DNA of 32,363 nucleotides from Verrucomicrobiota bacterium (GTDB lineage Bacteria; Verrucomicrobiota; Verrucomicrobiia; Limisphaerales; UBA1096): NCBI GenBank assembly GCA_018674955.1, contig JABGZB010000138.1, positions 1 to 32,363 of the forward strand, read 5' to 3'. Shown piece by piece: positions 17,607 to 26,872 of this stretch (position 1 is its first letter; each line of letters starts with the position of its first letter). The notes under the pieces were generated by a model. It saw only the letters and a program-made list of their open reading frames with translations, ran no database searches and was not told where the DNA came from. The position numbers and the translations under genes were made by a program.

Positions 17607-20557
17607 TTAAATGATAGTTCAGTTTCAAACGGGGCAACCGGAAGACCGGTTTCGTCCATCAAATTTAATGTTGGCTCGGGATACGGCACCCACGCATAAC
17701 GCAACGCCGTCACCGCCTTGCCAAGCGGTGATGCCACTTCAAGAGTGTCACCCACCACGATACGGGCCTCTGCCCTGCTCCACCGGCCCCGGCCATCTCT
17801 CACTTCAAAGCCGGTTGGGGGCAATTCGTCGAGTGTGCGAAGTCTACGATGACCATTGGCCAAGCGAACAACGAGCAAATCCCCACGTTGCTTGGCACTC
17901 TCAAATCGCGGTCCTCTCCCACGATTAGGTTTCCCATAAACATGAGCCATGGCCAAGCTTTCGAGCCGTTCCCCGACCGGCTGCTTTTCGCGCGGATGGA
18001 CATTCGTGGGATGACCGAGGTCGATCGTGACGACCATGCCGGTGTGCGGCAGAGAGTCGTGCACGCGCTGTTGGCTGGCGCGAAAGGCGGGCCAGTGCGG
18101 GCGCTTCATCGCGGGCAGTTGCACGAAAAAAAACGGCAGCTTTGGGCGCTTCCATTGCGCGCGCCAATCGGTCACCAATGTTTTCAAAACGGCGTCGTGT
18201 TGTTTCACTCGCCATTCGCTTTCAGCGTTGGATTCGCCTTGATACCACAGCACGCCCGCGATGGGCAGCAGTTGAAATGGGGCCACGGCGGCATCCCACA
18301 TGAAGGCGGGCTTGAAGGAATGGTTTGGGCCGAGATCGTCGCCGGGGATAAAATCGCCCGCGGCCAATGCGCGTTTCAAATTAGACGAGCCCCGCTCGCG
18401 GCACCATGGCTCGAGGCTTTTGTTAGTGAGCCAATTGCCGCGCACCATTGCCGCCAATTGCGGATGCGCGGCCAAGGCTTCGCGACGCACCCACGCTTCC
18501 GCCGGTGTGCCGCCTATGGATACGTTGATGAGGCCAACGGGCATATCGATTTCAGCGAGCAGTTTTTGGCCAAAGAAAAATGCCACAGCAGAAAATGAAG
18601 CAGCGTTTTCCGGCAAGCACACGCGCCATTGGCCTTCGCAAAATCGCTCCGGCGACAAGCGCGCGATGAGTTCCGGCGCGTAATCGCCACTGCCACCGCG
18701 CGCGGCGCCCACAAAATTGAATAACCGTAAACGTGAAAGTTTCGCGGCGGGAACGGCGGTCTTCGCCGTGGCAGCTTGGGAGAGTTTCCATTCCATGTTC
18801 GACTGCCCCGCGCACAACCACACTTCGCCGACGAGAATATCGGTGAGCATGGTTTTGTGCCGGGCGGTTTGGGCTGTGAGCGTAAGCGTTTGGCCGGCAG
18901 TTTTCAGCGCGGGGAAATTGACTTTCCAATTTCCACCAGCATCGGTGGTGGCGGTTTGTTTTTGGTTTCCCAAAGTGACGGTCACTTTCGTCGCGGGCTT
19001 CGCCGTACCCCAAACGGGGAGCGGTTGGCGCTGTTGCAAAACCATATGACTGCCAAAGGCGCGCGCGAAACGCGGCGGCAAGTTCAACTCTTTGCGAAGT
19101 TGGCGCGATAGGCGCTGGACGAATTCCGCGTGCTTTGGCTGCGCGGCGAGGTTGGTGGTTTCGCCGGGATCGATGGCGTAGTCGTAAAGTTCGCGCGCGA
19201 TGACTCGGCCGTTTTCAATCCACTCGGTGTAGCGGCGGCGCTCGGTGCGAATGGAATAGCCGGTGGCTTTGCCGCGATATTGCTGCGTGAAAGCGGCGGG
19301 GTTGTGGCCGCGAGCGGGATCGAGCAACACGGGCACGAGACTGCGGCCCTCGAGTTTTTTGGCCACGGGCAAACCGGCCAACTCGGCGAGGGTTGGATAA
19401 ATATCGAGAAATTCCGTGATCGCCATGGTCTTGCGGTTGGCCGTCATTCCAGGCGCGGAGATGATGAGGGGCGCGCGCGCGGCGATTTCAAAGTTGGTGA
19501 TTTTGCCCCACAACCCGTGGTCGCCCAAGTGCCAACCGTGGTCGCCGTAAAGCAACACGATGGTGTTCTCGCGCAAACCAAGCCGATCAAGTTCGGCAAG
19601 CACGCGGCCGACTTGGGCATCGATGTAACTGATGCACGCGAAATAACCATGGCGCAGATTGCGGGCATTGGCCTCGGTGAAAGGCTCGCGCTTGGGCTGG
19701 TCGGTGTAGCGGCGCACTTCGCCCGAATTGTGACCCGCCATCGCGGGCGCACCCTTGGGCAACTCGCTGCGCGCGGCGAGTTGGATTTTTTTCGGGTCAT
19801 ACAAATCCCAATATTTTTTCGGCGCGACAAAGGGCGTGTGCGGCTTGATGAAACCGACACCGAGAAAGAACGGTTTGCCCTTCAGTTCCCGCAACGCGGC
19901 GATAGCGGCATCGGCGGCCTGGCCGTCTTGCAATGTGTTATCCGGCACTACGGGTGCCTCGGTCATTGGGCCAAACACGAGCTTCCGCGTCCAGTCATTG
20001 GGCGCGGGATTTTTTGGGCGATACATCCCGCGATAAGCAGCCTTGGCCTGCGCGATGCCAGCCTCGGTAAAATAATAGCGCGGACCAAACCGAATGGCCG
20101 GCGCGGACCACGACGACGCATCGCCCATCGTGTCCCAACTTGTTTTGCTCGAACCTTCGGGCAGAAAGCCGTGATACATTTTCCCAATCGCGCGCGACTC
20201 GTAGCCGTGATTTTTGAAATACTGCGGCAACGTGACCACGTCTGGATTGCGTGTGCGAAAGTGAACGTGATTGTGCGTCACGCCAGTGGTCTCCGGCCGC
20301 AGTCCCGTCATCAGACTCGTGCGCGAAGGATTGCACAGCGGTTGCTGGCAATAGGCCCGCTCAAATAAAATGCCGCGCTTGGCCAAGCGATCGATGTTCG
20401 GGCTCACTATGTGTTGCGCGCCATAACAACCCAACTCCGGCCGCAAATCATCGATGGCAATGAACAGCACATTCGGGCGTTCCGCCCCCCAACCATCAAC
20501 CAACATCGCGAACAGCGACAGCAACCAAGCGGCAAAGCTGGTTCGAACCAAGCCCAC
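17603..20557 (-). CDS. Fusion protein: N-terminal sulfatase + C-terminal sialate O-acetylesterase (SASA)-type domain
   Basis: 984 aa; GTG start; RPNVLFIAIDDLRPELGCYG and CNPSRTSLMTG sulfatase/formylglycine motif; then FGSHMVLQQRQPLPVWG, VGEVWLCAGQSNMEW, GVLWYQGESNAE typical of SASA-type esterases, in one uninterrupted ORF. Confidence 0.9.
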   Translation of the reverse strand: MGLVRTSFAAWLLSLFAMLVDGWGAERPNVLFIAIDDLRPELGCYGAQHIVSPNIDRLAKRGILFERAYCQQPLCNPSRTSLMTGLRPETTGVTHNHVHFRTRNPDVVTLPQYFKNHGYESRAIGKMYHGFLPEGSSKTSWDTMGDASSWSAPAIRFGPRYYFTEAGIAQAKAAYRGMYRPKNPAPNDWTRKLVFGPMTEAPVVPDNTLQDGQAADAAIAALRELKGKPFFLGVGFIKPHTPFVAPKKYWDLYDPKKIQLAARSELPKGAPAMAGHNSGEVRRYTDQPKREPFTEANARNLRHGYFACISYIDAQVGRVLAELDRLGLRENTIVLLYGDHGWHLGDHGLWGKITNFEIAARAPLIISAPGMTANRKTMAITEFLDIYPTLAELAGLPVAKKLEGRSLVPVLLDPARGHNPAAFTQQYRGKATGYSIRTERRRYTEWIENGRVIARELYDYAIDPGETTNLAAQPKHAEFVQRLSRQLRKELNLPPRFARAFGSHMVLQQRQPLPVWGTAKPATKVTVTLGNQKQTATTDAGGNWKVNFPALKTAGQTLTLTAQTARHKTMLTDILVGEVWLCAGQSNMEWKLSQAATAKTAVPAAKLSRLRLFNFVGAARGGSGDYAPELIARLSPERFCEGQWRVCLPENAASFSAVAFFFGQKLLAEIDMPVGLINVSIGGTPAEAWVRREALAAHPQLAAMVRGNWLTNKSLEPWCRERGSSNLKRALAAGDFIPGDDLGPNHSFKPAFMWDAAVAPFQLLPIAGVLWYQGESNAESEWRVKQHDAVLKTLVTDWRAQWKRPKLPFFFVQLPAMKRPHWPAFRASQQRVHDSLPHTGMVVTIDLGHPTNVHPREKQPVGERLESLAMAHVYGKPNRGRGPRFESAKQRGDLLVVRLANGHRRLRTLDELPPTGFEVRDGRGRWSRAEARIVVGDTLEVASPLGKAVTALRYAWVPYPEPTLNLMDETGLPVAPFETELSFK

Positions 20558-21723
20558 TACTTCAACAACTCCCCCTTCTTCGCCATCGCGTCCAGTTCAC
20601 TGAGCTTGAGGCGGACGCTAACGATGTACGGCGACTCGCCCTTGGTCCAGTGACCGTACGTGGTGGTCACGATGGTGTCGTCGGGCAGCACTTCCACCGG
20701 TGGATAGGCGCAGTCTGCACCCTTTGTGTTATCCATCAATCGCACGCGGTATTGGCCTTCGCGGCCTTTGACGATGTCGTCATACGTGCCGACCCACGCG
20801 ACCCAATCGCCGGGCGTGGGGCTTTTGTGAGTGCGGTCCCGAAAGGAAACAAACAGCCGGCCATCGGCGGTGTATCTGCCGGTGTGACGATCGCCCGTGA
20901 GCGCGGCCGGGAGTTCGCGCGGCTTCGTCCACGTCTTGCCTTCGTCATTGGAGAAAATTACATACGAATTTTTCTGCCGACTGTTTTCGCGCAACAACAC
21001 GCAAAGTTGTTTGCCATCGGGCGACCGAATAATCCCCGGCTCACACAAATGCACGTCCAACCGCGCAAAGATGCTTTCCGGCATGGACCACGTCAGTCCG
21101 CCGTCTTTCGAAAATGTCTTATATAATGTGAACACCGCCGGCTTGCCGCGCTTGCCGCCTTTGGCAAAGAACCGTCCATCGTCGTGGAACATCGCCATGT
21201 AATATCCCTTGCCGGTTTTGAGTTCCTCGAGGCAACCCATCACCACGATGCCGCCCCAGTCGCCCGCCGGTTTCAGCGCGCTCCATTTCGCGCCGTCATC
21301 CTCGCTCACCGCAAACCGCGCCGGATAAAGGCCGCTCCACATGATGAGCCGCTTCGTGCCCTTCGCATCCACCACACGATGCAGCGTCGGCACTTCGCGA
21401 CTTGTCGCCCAGCTCGCCGGAGTGGGTAACCGCTTGCTCCACGTCTTGCCGCCATCGGCGCTGCGCTTGTAAACAATGCCGCCCTTCCCATGCCCTTTCG
21501 GGTAAACAATCAGCATCGTCTTGCCGTCCTCCAAAAGCACCGTCGTCGGATGCCCCAGATACTGGCCTTTCTCGCGGTCGACAATAATTTGCCGATACTT
21601 TTGGGCCGACAAATCAATTGTCGGAATCGTGTACCCGCTCGGCTGCGATTCTGCCGCCGATAATGAACCCGCCGCCAGCAAGACCAGCAGCAACGTGTTT
21701 AGTTTGAATAGTTTCTTCATCAT
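20557..21723 (-). CDS. Sialidase/BNR-repeat family protein
   Basis: Track start at 21726 is TTG; ATG at 21723 fits better (TGATG overlap with upstream gene). Asp-box-like repeats SADGGKTWSK, SEDDGAKWSA, SKDGGLTWSM, SNDEGKTWTK; signal peptide. Confidence 0.88.
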   Translation of the reverse strand: MMKKLFKLNTLLLVLLAAGSLSAAESQPSGYTIPTIDLSAQKYRQIIVDREKGQYLGHPTTVLLEDGKTMLIVYPKGHGKGGIVYKRSADGGKTWSKRLPTPASWATSREVPTLHRVVDAKGTKRLIMWSGLYPARFAVSEDDGAKWSALKPAGDWGGIVVMGCLEELKTGKGYYMAMFHDDGRFFAKGGKRGKPAVFTLYKTFSKDGGLTWSMPESIFARLDVHLCEPGIIRSPDGKQLCVLLRENSRQKNSYVIFSNDEGKTWTKPRELPAALTGDRHTGRYTADGRLFVSFRDRTHKSPTPGDWVAWVGTYDDIVKGREGQYRVRLMDNTKGADCAYPPVEVLPDDTIVTTTYGHWTKGESPYIVSVRLKLSELDAMAKKGELLK

Positions 21724-22466
21724 CAAATTTTTCCGGCCAACTCCATCTCCGTGGTTAACTTGGCTTGATACGCCTCGTGCGCGGCGAGGTTTTCGAGGGC
21801 GCTTTCGCCGTAATAGATAAAACCAAGCGCGCGTCGGGTGCGCGTAGCGCTAGCGTTCGCATCCGCGCGGTGAATGGTTAGTGCGTGATGCGCCAGCAAA
21901 TCGCCGGGCCGCGCCGGGCACGCCACTTCATCGCGCGCGTCGAGCGCTTGGCCGAAGTCGGTGATGCCCTGTGAGAAACCGAGCGTTTCTGTGCGACCGT
22001 GTGGACGCATTCCGCGCGTGTGCGAGCCGCGCACGTAGCGGACGCAGCCATTTTCTTCGTCCACATCGTCAAGCGCCATCCACATCGTCAGGGCGCGGCA
22101 CGGCTCGAGCATAAAATAAAAACCATCCTGATGCGGCGGCGTCGCTTGGCCAAGCGTGGGGGGCTTGTTAAAATACTGGAGATTTTTTCCTATCACAGCT
22201 TCGCCCAACAATTCCTGCGCCAAGCGCTTGGGCTTGTCCTCAAAAAAAGTGCCCAATAAACCGTTGTGTTCGTGCATCCGCTGGATTTGCTTCAACGTGC
22301 TAGCATCGGACTTGTCCTCATAAAAAACGTGCTCAACTGGCAACACCTGAACACGCTCCGCAATGAACCGCGCCAATGCGGCCTCAAGAGCTTGCAGTTC
22401 CGCCTCATCGCAAAAACGCGGCACAGCCACGAATCCATCCTGCTCGAATGTTGCCTTGTGATTCAC
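21723..22466 (-). CDS. Phytanoyl-CoA dioxygenase (PhyH) family protein
   Basis: Start reassigned to GTG at 22466 (VNHKATFEQDGFVAVPRF), overlapping the upstream TGA; HQD motif (PPHQDGFYF), MWMALDDVDEENGCVRYVRGSH, H at HRADANASATRTRRAL. Confidence 0.87.
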   Translation of the reverse strand: MNHKATFEQDGFVAVPRFCDEAELQALEAALARFIAERVQVLPVEHVFYEDKSDASTLKQIQRMHEHNGLLGTFFEDKPKRLAQELLGEAVIGKNLQYFNKPPTLGQATPPHQDGFYFMLEPCRALTMWMALDDVDEENGCVRYVRGSHTRGMRPHGRTETLGFSQGITDFGQALDARDEVACPARPGDLLAHHALTIHRADANASATRTRRALGFIYYGESALENLAAHEAYQAKLTTEMELAGKI

Positions 22467-25400
22467 GGTTTGGGCTTCATCCAATCTAAGTAACGCCAGC
22501 GAAAATTCTTGTCGCGGCGATAGGCGAGGAAGGGCTTCATGGCAGCGGCTTCGTCGATTTCTTTGGTGTAACGCTTGAGCGCGGCGGCATCGACCAAGGG
22601 GTCGCCGGTGTCGCGCTGCCATTCGCGCAGTCGCGAGTGCAGCCGCTTTTGCGCGACCGCGTGTTTTGGGTCGTTGGCGAGGTTTTTGAATTCGTACGGG
22701 TCGGCTTGCAAATCGTACAACTCGACGGGCGGCGGGTTGTGATAGGTGGCATATGCTTTTTGGATGAGCAGACTGGCGGCGGCCACTTCGCTCTTCCGCG
22801 TGCCGGCAATGAAAAACACGCCGCTGTTGTCGGTGTAAATTTGCGCGGGCGGATTGGGCCGACGCAATGGATTGGCGATGAGTTTGTAATGGGCATCGCG
22901 CACGGCCACTTGCGGATAATAAAAATGCGCGGCGGCACCCATCTTGTGCGCAAAAAGATGCTCGCGCCATTTCACAAAGCGACCTTCGAGCAATGGCTGC
23001 AACGCGCGGCCATCGAGCCCCGCGGGCGACTTCACGTTTGTGCCCTGTAAAACGGTCGGCAAAATATCGAGCGACGAAACCAATTCGTGCGACACGTGGC
23101 CGGGCTTGCCATAGCCGGGCCAGCGGACGATGAGCGGCACGCGCAGGCCGGCCTCGTACACGGAAGTTTTGCCACGCGAAAATTGCGCACCGTGGTCGCC
23201 GAGATAAATGACAATCGTGTTTTCGGCTTTGCCGCTATTTTCCAATTCCTCGAGCAGCAAGCCGATGCCGGTGTCCAGTCGCGCAAGGCAGTTATAATAA
23301 TCGGCGACGTGTTTGCGGAGGCGAGCGTTGTCCACCCCAATCCACGGGAGAGTTTTCACGTCGGCGGCAGTTTGTGGGAAAGTTGGGAGGCCGTTGAGCT
23401 GGCGGTGCAGCGGATAATGGGCGTCGGGGTAATTGACCGACATCACGAAAGGCGCGTCGCCCGCGCGGATAAATTTACCGGCCTCTTCCGCGATGCGGCG
23501 CACGTCGCGCTTGCCGAAACTGATGGACGCGGCCGGATTCCAATGGCGGTCAAGCGGGAATGCGCTCGTTGGGTTCACGTGAATTTTCCCGAGCAATCCC
23601 GTGCGATAACCGGCGGACTTAAGGAGCGAAAACAGGTTCGGCCATTTTTCATACATCGCAAATTTATGGGTCGCGAGACCCAGTTGGCCGTTGCTATGCG
23701 GATAGCGGCCGGTCAAAAAACACGCGCGCGACGGGCTGCAAACCGAGTACGGCACCCACGCGGTAGAGAAGCGCACGCCTTCTCGCGCAAGCCGATTAAG
23801 ATGTGGCGTGCGTGCATACGGATCGCCATAGCAACCCAGCTCGGGGCCGTTATCTTCGGAGACGATGAGCAGCACGTTGGGTTTTTTGCTCGCGCTCTTT
23901 TTGGGCACCGCAGCGACAATATCTTTTAGCTTCACGCGCTGGAACGTCATGTGCGCGCGGCTGCCTTCGTAGAGAATGCCGACGGTTTGGTCATCGATCA
24001 TCGACAAGCACGAGTAGCCCGCGCTGCCCCATTCATCAAGGAGCAGCTGTGAATCTGCGGGCCACGTGAGGCCGCGGTCGTTAGAAGATTTAATGGTGAT
24101 GTGGTTCCGCCCGGCGAGGCTGTTTGGATTGGAAAACAACAGGCGCGGCCCGGGCTTGCCGGTGCGTTCGCCGTCGATGCTGATGAGGCTGGCCATGCAC
24201 GCGCGCGGCTCGATCAGCGCCTTGCGATGCGTGGGATGCGTTGTCCATGTGCGACCCATGTCGCGCGTCACCATTACCACGCGAGTACTATCGCGGTTGT
24301 ACCGGCAGTTGAGCATCAACACGCCCGGCTCAACCTCCGCCACTTGCGCCTCGGTGGTATCATCAAACGCGCCCGTGCCCACGTGCCACGTTTTGCCATG
24401 GTCTTTTGAATAAATAATTGTTGAATGAGGCAACCGACGCTTTGCCGGTGGATCCTGATATTGCGCGGCAAAAACAATCGTGCCATCGGCCATCGTGATG
24501 CCCTTGCCGGGGCCTTGCAAAATAAAACACCATTCCGGCTTCTTCACTTGCGCGGTGATGTTGATGGGCTTGGACCACGTCACGCCGTCGTCATCCGAAC
24601 GCACGAGCATCAATTGGCCGGTCTCGTGCGGCTTCATTCCCGGGCCGGAACCGACCCACGAACGGTTGCCGTGACTCCAAGTTGCTGCCACCCAAATCGT
24701 GCCGGTGTTGCGGTCCACCAAAACCGCGGGATCGCCGATGCCGTCGTAGCGCCACTTGGCGTCGCGGCCCATATCCATAATCGCGCGCGCCGGCTCCCAC
24801 GATTGACCTCCATCGGTGCTGCGCGACATGCCCACGTCTATGTCGCCCGGCAAATCGCCCCCACTACGATTGCGCAAATCGTACACGCCAATCAAAGTTC
24901 CCTTCGTCGTGGTGGCCAATCCGGGGATGCGACAAGTATGCACGCCGCCCTGCCCGCCTTGCCGAACCGCCACACCGAGGCGATGCACTGCGCCGATGGC
25001 CGCTTGCGGCTTATGAATTTTGCCGTCGGAAAATTTCAGGTACGCGCATGAGGCTGTAATCGTGTGATCGATGTCCGCGTGCGCGCTGAGCTTCACCGAT
25101 AACCAAAAATAATTCTCACCCGCAACAAGCATTTGTTTGCCATTAAATAAATGTGACCCATTTTTGCCGGGCAAATGTTCTCCGAGTGGTATGGCATCAC
25201 TGAATTTGGGCGATGTGCCGGAAGCCAACCACTGCACCGCCACCAAATCTTTTTCCACAATGCTACCACCCACCAACGCGGCCGCTTCGGTCAAGGCGAT
25301 GGGCTTGAGCGCGCCGGTCGTTCCCACACTGACGCGCAGCAGAGGATTCGTTTCCAGCCCCAGCAAGCCCGGCACTTGGACGGCGTCCACGGTGATGCCA

Positions 25401-25981
25401 GCAATCTTTTGCGGTGCGGCGGGCATGAGCGCCACGCCGTCAATAAGAACCCCCGAGCGCGCGGGACTCGTGCACGTGAAACGCAACCGCTTCGGACTGG
25501 TCTTTAACTGAATCTTCACGCGCGATTTGAACCCGCGCCCAACGACAACGGCTTTGTCGCCGTTAAAAATTTCCACCCATTTACCGTCGAGTTGCTGCTC
25601 CACCCGAAACGCAAACGGCGAGCGATTCGTCCAGCGCTCCGCTTGAAACACCAAGTGCCCCGGCATCCGAATGGCGGCCGTTGGCACAAACTCCACTTGC
25701 CGCTCGTTGCCGCCGTAAATGTGCAGGCACTGTTTGCCGGTGTGGTGAAACTTGGCCGTCACCTCCGCGTGCCCCGTCTCGGCACGCCACGTGCCGATCG
25801 GCGAGTTCAGTTCACGGAAGTCTCCCGGCTTGGCCTGCTCAAAACCGGTAGTCAACGTTTCCGCCGCAGCCACAACTCCCGGCTGCCACGCCATCGCAGA
25901 AAGCCAAGCGAAGCTCAACCACCGAAACGTTGTGTGTGCAAAAATCATATCGCTGTCGAGCTTGGTTTCAAGCCATCCCAA
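22463..25981 (-). CDS. Fusion protein: N-terminal accessory domain + GH33-like sialidase + C-terminal sulfatase
   Basis: 1172 aa; CRIPGLATTTKGTLIGVYDLRNRSGGDLPGDIDVGMSRSTDGGQSWEP (RIP motif and Asp box), further Asp boxes; then KPNVLLIVSEDNGPELGCYGDPYARTPHLNRLA and CSPSRACFLTG sulfatase motif. Likely start at the internal ATG at 25948 (MIFAHTTFRW). Confidence 0.9.
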   Translation of the reverse strand: MGWLETKLDSDMIFAHTTFRWLSFAWLSAMAWQPGVVAAAETLTTGFEQAKPGDFRELNSPIGTWRAETGHAEVTAKFHHTGKQCLHIYGGNERQVEFVPTAAIRMPGHLVFQAERWTNRSPFAFRVEQQLDGKWVEIFNGDKAVVVGRGFKSRVKIQLKTSPKRLRFTCTSPARSGVLIDGVALMPAAPQKIAGITVDAVQVPGLLGLETNPLLRVSVGTTGALKPIALTEAAALVGGSIVEKDLVAVQWLASGTSPKFSDAIPLGEHLPGKNGSHLFNGKQMLVAGENYFWLSVKLSAHADIDHTITASCAYLKFSDGKIHKPQAAIGAVHRLGVAVRQGGQGGVHTCRIPGLATTTKGTLIGVYDLRNRSGGDLPGDIDVGMSRSTDGGQSWEPARAIMDMGRDAKWRYDGIGDPAVLVDRNTGTIWVAATWSHGNRSWVGSGPGMKPHETGQLMLVRSDDDGVTWSKPINITAQVKKPEWCFILQGPGKGITMADGTIVFAAQYQDPPAKRRLPHSTIIYSKDHGKTWHVGTGAFDDTTEAQVAEVEPGVLMLNCRYNRDSTRVVMVTRDMGRTWTTHPTHRKALIEPRACMASLISIDGERTGKPGPRLLFSNPNSLAGRNHITIKSSNDRGLTWPADSQLLLDEWGSAGYSCLSMIDDQTVGILYEGSRAHMTFQRVKLKDIVAAVPKKSASKKPNVLLIVSEDNGPELGCYGDPYARTPHLNRLAREGVRFSTAWVPYSVCSPSRACFLTGRYPHSNGQLGLATHKFAMYEKWPNLFSLLKSAGYRTGLLGKIHVNPTSAFPLDRHWNPAASISFGKRDVRRIAEEAGKFIRAGDAPFVMSVNYPDAHYPLHRQLNGLPTFPQTAADVKTLPWIGVDNARLRKHVADYYNCLARLDTGIGLLLEELENSGKAENTIVIYLGDHGAQFSRGKTSVYEAGLRVPLIVRWPGYGKPGHVSHELVSSLDILPTVLQGTNVKSPAGLDGRALQPLLEGRFVKWREHLFAHKMGAAAHFYYPQVAVRDAHYKLIANPLRRPNPPAQIYTDNSGVFFIAGTRKSEVAAASLLIQKAYATYHNPPPVELYDLQADPYEFKNLANDPKHAVAQKRLHSRLREWQRDTGDPLVDAAALKRYTKEIDEAAAMKPFLAYRRDKNFRWRYLDWMKPKP

Positions 25982-26028
25982 ACTAAAGCACTAAACACCC
26001 CCGACCCAGCGCTTGACCAAGCGAATGG

Positions 26029-26841
26029 CTATTTGTCGCGGTCGAACGAATAGTCCGCCCCAACCATGACACTGTTAACCAGAGTCATCGAGGTGTGCAG
26101 GTCACCGAACAGGATCGGCCAGCGAGGTTTCTCGAGGCCATGCCAACGCATGTTGAGATACCCTTTAGACACTTTCCCACCCTCCAAATCTTCCAGTCCT
26201 TCGCCGAACCATCCGGCGCGGTAGGCACCCCAGCCGGTGAAGGCCACCATGCGACTTGGGCGGCGCAAGTCGGACGCCTTGACGCCGGTGATGTCGTCCT
26301 TATGGACAAGCGTGTTCAACCCCGGATGCACATTGGCCGCATATGAGGAACCCATCGTGTCGTATTCCGACATTTGCCGACTCTTGGGCGAATCGCGGAA
26401 TGGCCAACCAACCTTGTCGCTGGGGCACTTGGCCACCCACACCTCGTTGGTGACTCCCTTCTTGTCGTAAAATTTCCCAATATAGGGATTCAAGTAACGA
26501 TCCTGCGGCTTAATGTTGACGTATCCCATATATTTGCCGGCCTTCCCGACCCACACAGTCTGGCTTTTCTGTCCGCGCTTGGAGAGTTTGGGGGGGAACT
26601 GGTCTTCGTTGTCGTCCATATACAACTGCATGGCCAAGCCGACTTGGCGGTAGTTGCTGATGCACTTGACATCGATCGCCTTCTGCTTTGACTTGGCCAA
26701 GGCGGGAAGCAACATCGCAGCAAGGATCGCAATGATCGCGATCACGACCAGTAGCTCTATCAGTGTAAAGCCACCTCCCGTTCCTCCCTGTTTGGACCCT
26801 ACTCTCCTGTCATCGTGGTGTTTCTTACTACCGAAGTACAT
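26029..26841 (-). CDS. Prepilin-type N-terminal cleavage/methylation domain protein
   Basis: [34 protein letters not shown]-terminus [13 protein letters not shown] lacks a clear H-X9-DG motif. Confidence 0.9.
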   Translation of the reverse strand: MYFGSKKHHDDRRVGSKQGGTGGGFTLIELLVVIAIIAILAAMLLPALAKSKQKAIDVKCISNYRQVGLAMQLYMDDNEDQFPPKLSKRGQKSQTVWVGKAGKYMGYVNIKPQDRYLNPYIGKFYDKKGVTNEVWVAKCPSDKVGWPFRDSPKSRQMSEYDTMGSSYAANVHPGLNTLVHKDDITGVKASDLRRPSRMVAFTGWGAYRAGWFGEGLEDLEGGKVSKGYLNMRWHGLEKPRWPILFGDLHTSMTLVNSVMVGADYSFDRDK

Positions 26842-26872
26842 GACCTTATATTCATGCTAACACTTCTTTATT

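Noticed and set aside
19130-20368. 412-aa plus-strand ORF
   Set aside because: Antisense to the sulfatase half of the fusion gene; no recognisable domain.
22467-22970. N-terminal extension of the PhyH ORF
   Set aside because: Overlaps the sulfatase coding region in another frame with low-complexity Arg/Ala composition; the domain starts at GTG 22466.
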